From positions 3,209,501 through 3,273,500 of the forward strand of contig NZ_CP015039.1 in NCBI RefSeq assembly GCF_002079305.1: 64,000 bases of DNA. Direction: 5' to 3'. A program made the position numbers and the translations under genes. Numbering within the stretch: position 1 is the first letter of the stretch; the number at the start of each line of letters is the position of its first letter. Positions 61,079-64,000 of this stretch are shown here, piece by piece. Source of the stretch: Rhodovulum sp. P5 (GTDB lineage: Bacteria; Pseudomonadota; Alphaproteobacteria; Rhodobacterales; Rhodobacteraceae). The notes beneath the pieces are model-generated. The model did not search any database and was not told where the DNA came from. It saw only the letters and a list, made by a program, of their open reading frames with translations.

Positions 61079-62107
61079 TCAGGCCCGGCGCTTGCCCAGT
61101 TGCGCAAGGCGGAACAGGCTGCGCTCCATCAATGCCATCTGCGGCGCGCGGGAGGAGGAGCGCAGTTGCAGGTCGGTGTCGATCAGAAGGGAAAGCGCGG
61201 TCTCCAGATTCGCGCGGCCCCAGCCTTGTGCCTGACGCGTCATGCTGTCCTTGACCTTGAAGGGCACGGGCGGGCGTAGCCGCTGGATGCCCGTGGCCGC
61301 GCCCTCTGGGTCACTGGCTGCGGCATGCAAACGGCGGAAATGACGGGTCGCGGCGATGCATAGTGCGACGGGGGTCACGCCCTGGGCCTGCAATCGCCGC
61401 AGGATCGGGCCGATCTCGCCCCGGCGGCCCTCGGCCACGACGTTGATCAGGTCGTCGGCATCGGCCTCGGTTGAGCGGGGGGCGCAGGCGGCGACATCCT
61501 CGGGGCTGACGGGCGTGGCATCATCCAGCTTGTAGAGCGACAGTTTCTCCACCGTTTGCCGGAAATCGCCGGGGTCGATCTGTGTTGCCAGATCCAGAAG
61601 CGCCCCCATCGCGGCCCGGTCCAGATCGCCCAACCCGGCCTGGGCCAGCATCGCCTCGATCTCGTCCCGTCCCGGGGGATCGTCATAGATCGCCGCCGCA
61701 TAGGCATTGGTATGCCCCTCGAACAGCTTGCGCAGGGCAGAGCGGGGGGCAAGCTGCCGCGCGGTCACCACCAGTTGCGCGTCGCCGTCCTGCCAGTCTG
61801 CCAATGCGGCCGCGATGGTGTCGGCCAACCCGTCGGTCGCCTCGTCCACGAAAACCGCGCGCGGGCCGGGAAAGAACCCGCGGGCCTTCAGCGCATCGGC
61901 CAAGGCTGCCGGGTCGCTCCGCACCTCGGACGCATGAAGGCGGGTCAGCCGCAATTCGTCCTCGGCACCGGGGCCAAGCAGGGCGGCCAGAACCTCTTGC
62001 CGTTTCAGCGCGACGCGCATCGCGTCCGACCCATAGATCAGAAGGCCGATGCGCTCCGGTTCGGGCCGGGTGAAGTACCGGGTTGCCGCGCGCCCCGAAA
62101 GCTTCAT
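61079..62107 (-). CDS. holA: DNA polymerase III subunit delta
   Basis: A 342-residue clamp-loader delta subunit. IGLLIYGSDAMRVALKRQEV is the conserved N-terminal region; ALADALKARGFFPGPRAVFV and TPVSPEDVAACAPRSTEAD match the family, and the C-terminal third is alpha-helical. It overlaps the lptE gene by 4 bp, in the standard leuS-lptE-holA order of alphaproteobacteria. No ATPase motif is expected for delta. Confidence 0.9.
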   Translation of the reverse strand: MKLSGRAATRYFTRPEPERIGLLIYGSDAMRVALKRQEVLAALLGPGAEDELRLTRLHASEVRSDPAALADALKARGFFPGPRAVFVDEATDGLADTIAAALADWQDGDAQLVVTARQLAPRSALRKLFEGHTNAYAAAIYDDPPGRDEIEAMLAQAGLGDLDRAAMGALLDLATQIDPGDFRQTVEKLSLYKLDDATPVSPEDVAACAPRSTEADADDLINVVAEGRRGEIGPILRRLQAQGVTPVALCIAATRHFRRLHAAASDPEGAATGIQRLRPPVPFKVKDSMTRQAQGWGRANLETALSLLIDTDLQLRSSSRAPQMALMERSLFRLAQLGKRRA

Positions 62108-62595
62108 TGCGGCAGCGTGCCCGCGACCCCGATCAGCCGCGTCACCAGATCGTCGGCCAGCACCGTCATCAGGCGGCGTTCGGCATCGCGCTGTGCCGCA
62201 AGGGTGGCGACGGTGCTGTCCGCCGTCGAATAGGCCGAGAAGTTCGTGACACTGCCGGAGTGGACGACCTGACCCGTGGTGAGGTCAAGCAAGCGGTACG
62301 CCACCGTCCCCACAAGGTGATAGCGGGTCGTGTCGGTCGTATTGGCGACCCGGTCACGGGTGGTTTTCACGTCATAGGTCATCCGGTATCGCGGCGTGCC
62401 GGCGCGGCCAAGGCGGTCTTCCAGCCGCTCGACCAGCGCGAAGTCGTATTTGTCTTTCGGGTCGTCAAAGCCGATCCGGTGGCGCAGCGCGGTTGCCACC
62501 CCACCGGTACCATAGACGGGGCGGAACCCGCAGGCGCCGCACATCGCCAGCGCGGCCAGCCCGGCCAGAGCGGCTCTGCGATCAGACCACGACAT
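62104..62595 (-). CDS. lptE: LPS assembly lipoprotein LptE
   Basis: A 163-residue outer-membrane lipoprotein, partner of LptD in lipopolysaccharide export. The signal peptide ends [15 protein letters not shown]. The lipid-modified cysteine is probably the second (CGAC), which gives the conserved mature start CGFRPVYG of rhodobacterial LptE; the -3 Cys is non-standard for a lipobox. Later segments [20 protein letters not shown] and [20 protein letters not shown] match. Overlaps leuS by 14 bp at its 5' end and holA by 4 bp at its 3' end. Confidence 0.9.
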   Translation of the reverse strand: MSWSDRRAALAGLAALAMCGACGFRPVYGTGGVATALRHRIGFDDPKDKYDFALVERLEDRLGRAGTPRYRMTYDVKTTRDRVANTTDTTRYHLVGTVAYRLLDLTTGQVVHSGSVTNFSAYSTADSTVATLAAQRDAERRLMTVLADDLVTRLIGVAGTLPQ

Positions 62596-64000
62596 TGACG
62601 ATCCGGCCCGGAACCACGATCAGCTTTTTCGGGCTTCCGCCTTGCAGCGCCTTCACGACGGCCTCGTCGGCGAGCGCCAGCTTCTCAATTTCCTCCTTGG
62701 CCATGTCCTTGGGCACGCGGATTTCCGACCGTCGCTTGCCGTTGATCTGGATCGGCAGGGTCACCGTGTCCTCGACCAGCAGGGCAGGATCGGCCTTGGG
62801 CCAGGGCGCGTTGGCGATCAGGCCCTCGCCGCCCAGCATGTCCCAGACTTCCTCCGACAGGTGGGGGGTCATGGGGGCCATCAGTTGCGCCATCACCATT
62901 GCGGCGTCCCGCCGCGCGGCAAGCGAGGCGCTGGATTTGGCCAAAACATTCGTGAAAGCATAAAGTTTTGCGACCGAGGTATTGAAGCCGAAGCTCTCGA
63001 CGCCCATAGTCACGTCATGGATCGTCTTATGCAGGGCGCGGCGCAGGGTTAAATCGTCTTCCCCCTTGTTCGCCGCGCCCTCGCATTTTCCTGAATCCTC
63101 TGATTCGTAAGACGCGATCCCGCCCTCGTTCAGTTCCTCGGAAATGCCGTGCGCGATGCGCCAGACCCGGCCCAGATGTTTATAGGCGGCTTCGGCCCCT
63201 GCGGCGGTCCATTCCACGTCCCGCTCCGGCGGGCTGTCCGACAGCATGAACCAGCGCGCGGTATCGGCCCCGAAGGCGTTGATGATGTTCACGGGGTCGA
63301 CGACATTCTTCTTCGATTTCGACATCTTGGCAGAGGGGATGATCTCGACGCCTTCATTTTCGCTATCGTCCTCGGACAATTGCGCACGAACGTCGTCGGG
63401 GTTTTCAGGATCCCGACCTGCTCGTTGCATCAGGTAGCGGCTTACGGCGCGTCTCTGACCCGTGTCATCAGTCAAAGTTACGACATCCTCGGGGAATAGG
63501 TAGAGATTGCGGCGAACCGCTTCGTCGGCAACTGCGCCGCTGCCCTCGACGGGAGGCCCCCAAGCGCCAAGGCGGAGATAGATCTCGTGCGTCACCATGC
63601 CCTGTGTGAAGAGCGCGTTGAACGGCTCTTTCGCCTTTTCGGGCAGGTGGCCGGTGATGTGCATCGCCCGTGCGAAGAAGCGGGAATAGAGCAGGTGGAG
63701 AATCGCATGCTCGATGCCCCCGATATACTGGTCGACATTCATCCAGTACTCGGCCTCGCCGAGATCGGTGGGCGTCGTCAGATGGGGCGCGGTGAAGCGG
63801 GCGAAATACCACGACGAATCGACGAAGGTGTCCATCGTGTCGGTTTCGCGCTTCGCCGGCGCCCCGCATTTGGGGCAGGTGCAGTCCCGCCATGTCGGAT
63901 GACGATCCAGCGGGTTGCCGGGGATTGAGAAATCGATCGGCTTGCCGCCCTCGTCATAGGGCAGCGCGATGGGCAGGTTTTCCTTCTTCTCGGGCACCAC
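62582..64000 (-). CDS. leuS: Leucyl-tRNA synthetase, C-terminal part (5' end outside window)
   Basis: Partial: about 472 C-terminal residues of class I leucyl-tRNA synthetase. Motifs: zinc-type CPKC (42-45 in the fragment), [27 protein letters not shown], and [13 protein letters not shown] with KMSKS (225-229). The anticodon-binding and C-terminal domains follow. Two stretches look like local insertions compared with related enzymes I remember: about residues 176-216 of the fragment, before KMSKS, and 290-315. Both are acidic, and the DNA there is less GC-rich. It overlaps lptE by 14 bp. Confidence 0.95.
   Translation of the reverse strand: MVPEKKENLPIALPYDEGGKPIDFSIPGNPLDRHPTWRDCTCPKCGAPAKRETDTMDTFVDSSWYFARFTAPHLTTPTDLGEAEYWMNVDQYIGGIEHAILHLLYSRFFARAMHITGHLPEKAKEPFNALFTQGMVTHEIYLRLGAWGPPVEGSGAVADEAVRRNLYLFPEDVVTLTDDTGQRRAVSRYLMQRAGRDPENPDDVRAQLSEDDSENEGVEIIPSAKMSKSKKNVVDPVNIINAFGADTARWFMLSDSPPERDVEWTAAGAEAAYKHLGRVWRIAHGISEELNEGGIASYESEDSGKCEGAANKGEDDLTLRRALHKTIHDVTMGVESFGFNTSVAKLYAFTNVLAKSSASLAARRDAAMVMAQLMAPMTPHLSEEVWDMLGGEGLIANAPWPKADPALLVEDTVTLPIQINGKRRSEIRVPKDMAKEEIEKLALADEAVVKALQGGSPKKLIVVPGRIVNVVV

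Overview
The window is a GC-rich, gene-dense alphaproteobacterial chromosome segment, almost certainly Rhodobacterales (Rhodobacteraceae/Paracoccaceae). The evidence is the presence of CcrM, DUF5368, DUF2125 and DUF4170 proteins, the leuS-lptE-holA order, and a tad locus of the roseobacter type. No rRNA, tRNA, IS element, prophage or CRISPR array was seen. Both ends cut genes: a MatB-like acyl-CoA synthetase C-terminus on the left and the leuS C-terminal half on the right.

Layout. 1-1410: matB-like tail and selD. 1533-9106 (minus): a signalling cluster of periplasmic binding protein, chemoreceptor, secreted Cache-like protein and GGDEF/EAL protein. 9331-12418: a pilus-associated AAA ATPase and a polytopic membrane protein. 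12370-22662 (minus): a tad/flp (type IVb) pilus locus in the order flp pilin, cpaB, cpaC, ompA-like, cpaE, cpaF, tadB, tadC, two TadD lipoproteins, cpaA. 22973-25685: a SLAC1-type channel, a DUF5368 protein and a Tat-exported sulfide:quinone-reductase-like flavoprotein. 26039-28048: a small repeat-bearing secreted protein and an scoA / small ORF / scoB operon. 28192-33347: a stand-alone nuclease-like orphan, an L,D-transpeptidase, topA and dprA. 33348-33737: an intergenic region with an intrinsic terminator that may belong to a small RNA. 33738-38753: tldD, divergent from thrC-M16 peptidase-GNAT. 39212-40836: pxpB-pxpC. 40846-44027: secreted and membrane proteins, including a membrane-anchored winged-helix protein. 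44112-45959: rnhB and ccrM. 46083-46832: a two-gene module that looks like the Tse2 toxin and Tsi2 immunity protein of Pseudomonas aeruginosa. 47057-55774: epimerase-like, mutY, dciA, dsbA-like, CoA transferase, lpxK-waaA-DUF4170-cysQ-pmbA. 55889-61016: DUF2125, SDR, enoyl-CoA hydratase, HNH, flavoprotein, GST. 61079-64000: holA, lptE, leuS.

The most interesting item is the Tse2/Tsi2-like pair. It keeps the gene order of the P. aeruginosa pair, similar lengths and several local motifs, but has no type VI secretion gene near it here. Also notable are three GANTC sites within 39 bp just upstream of ccrM (the site CcrM itself methylates), a membrane protein with a C-terminal OmpR-like winged helix, an orphan resembling polymorphic-toxin nuclease tips, and a candidate terminated small RNA between tldD and dprA. 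Family assignments come from reading the proteins by eye and from memory of the families; no database search was run.
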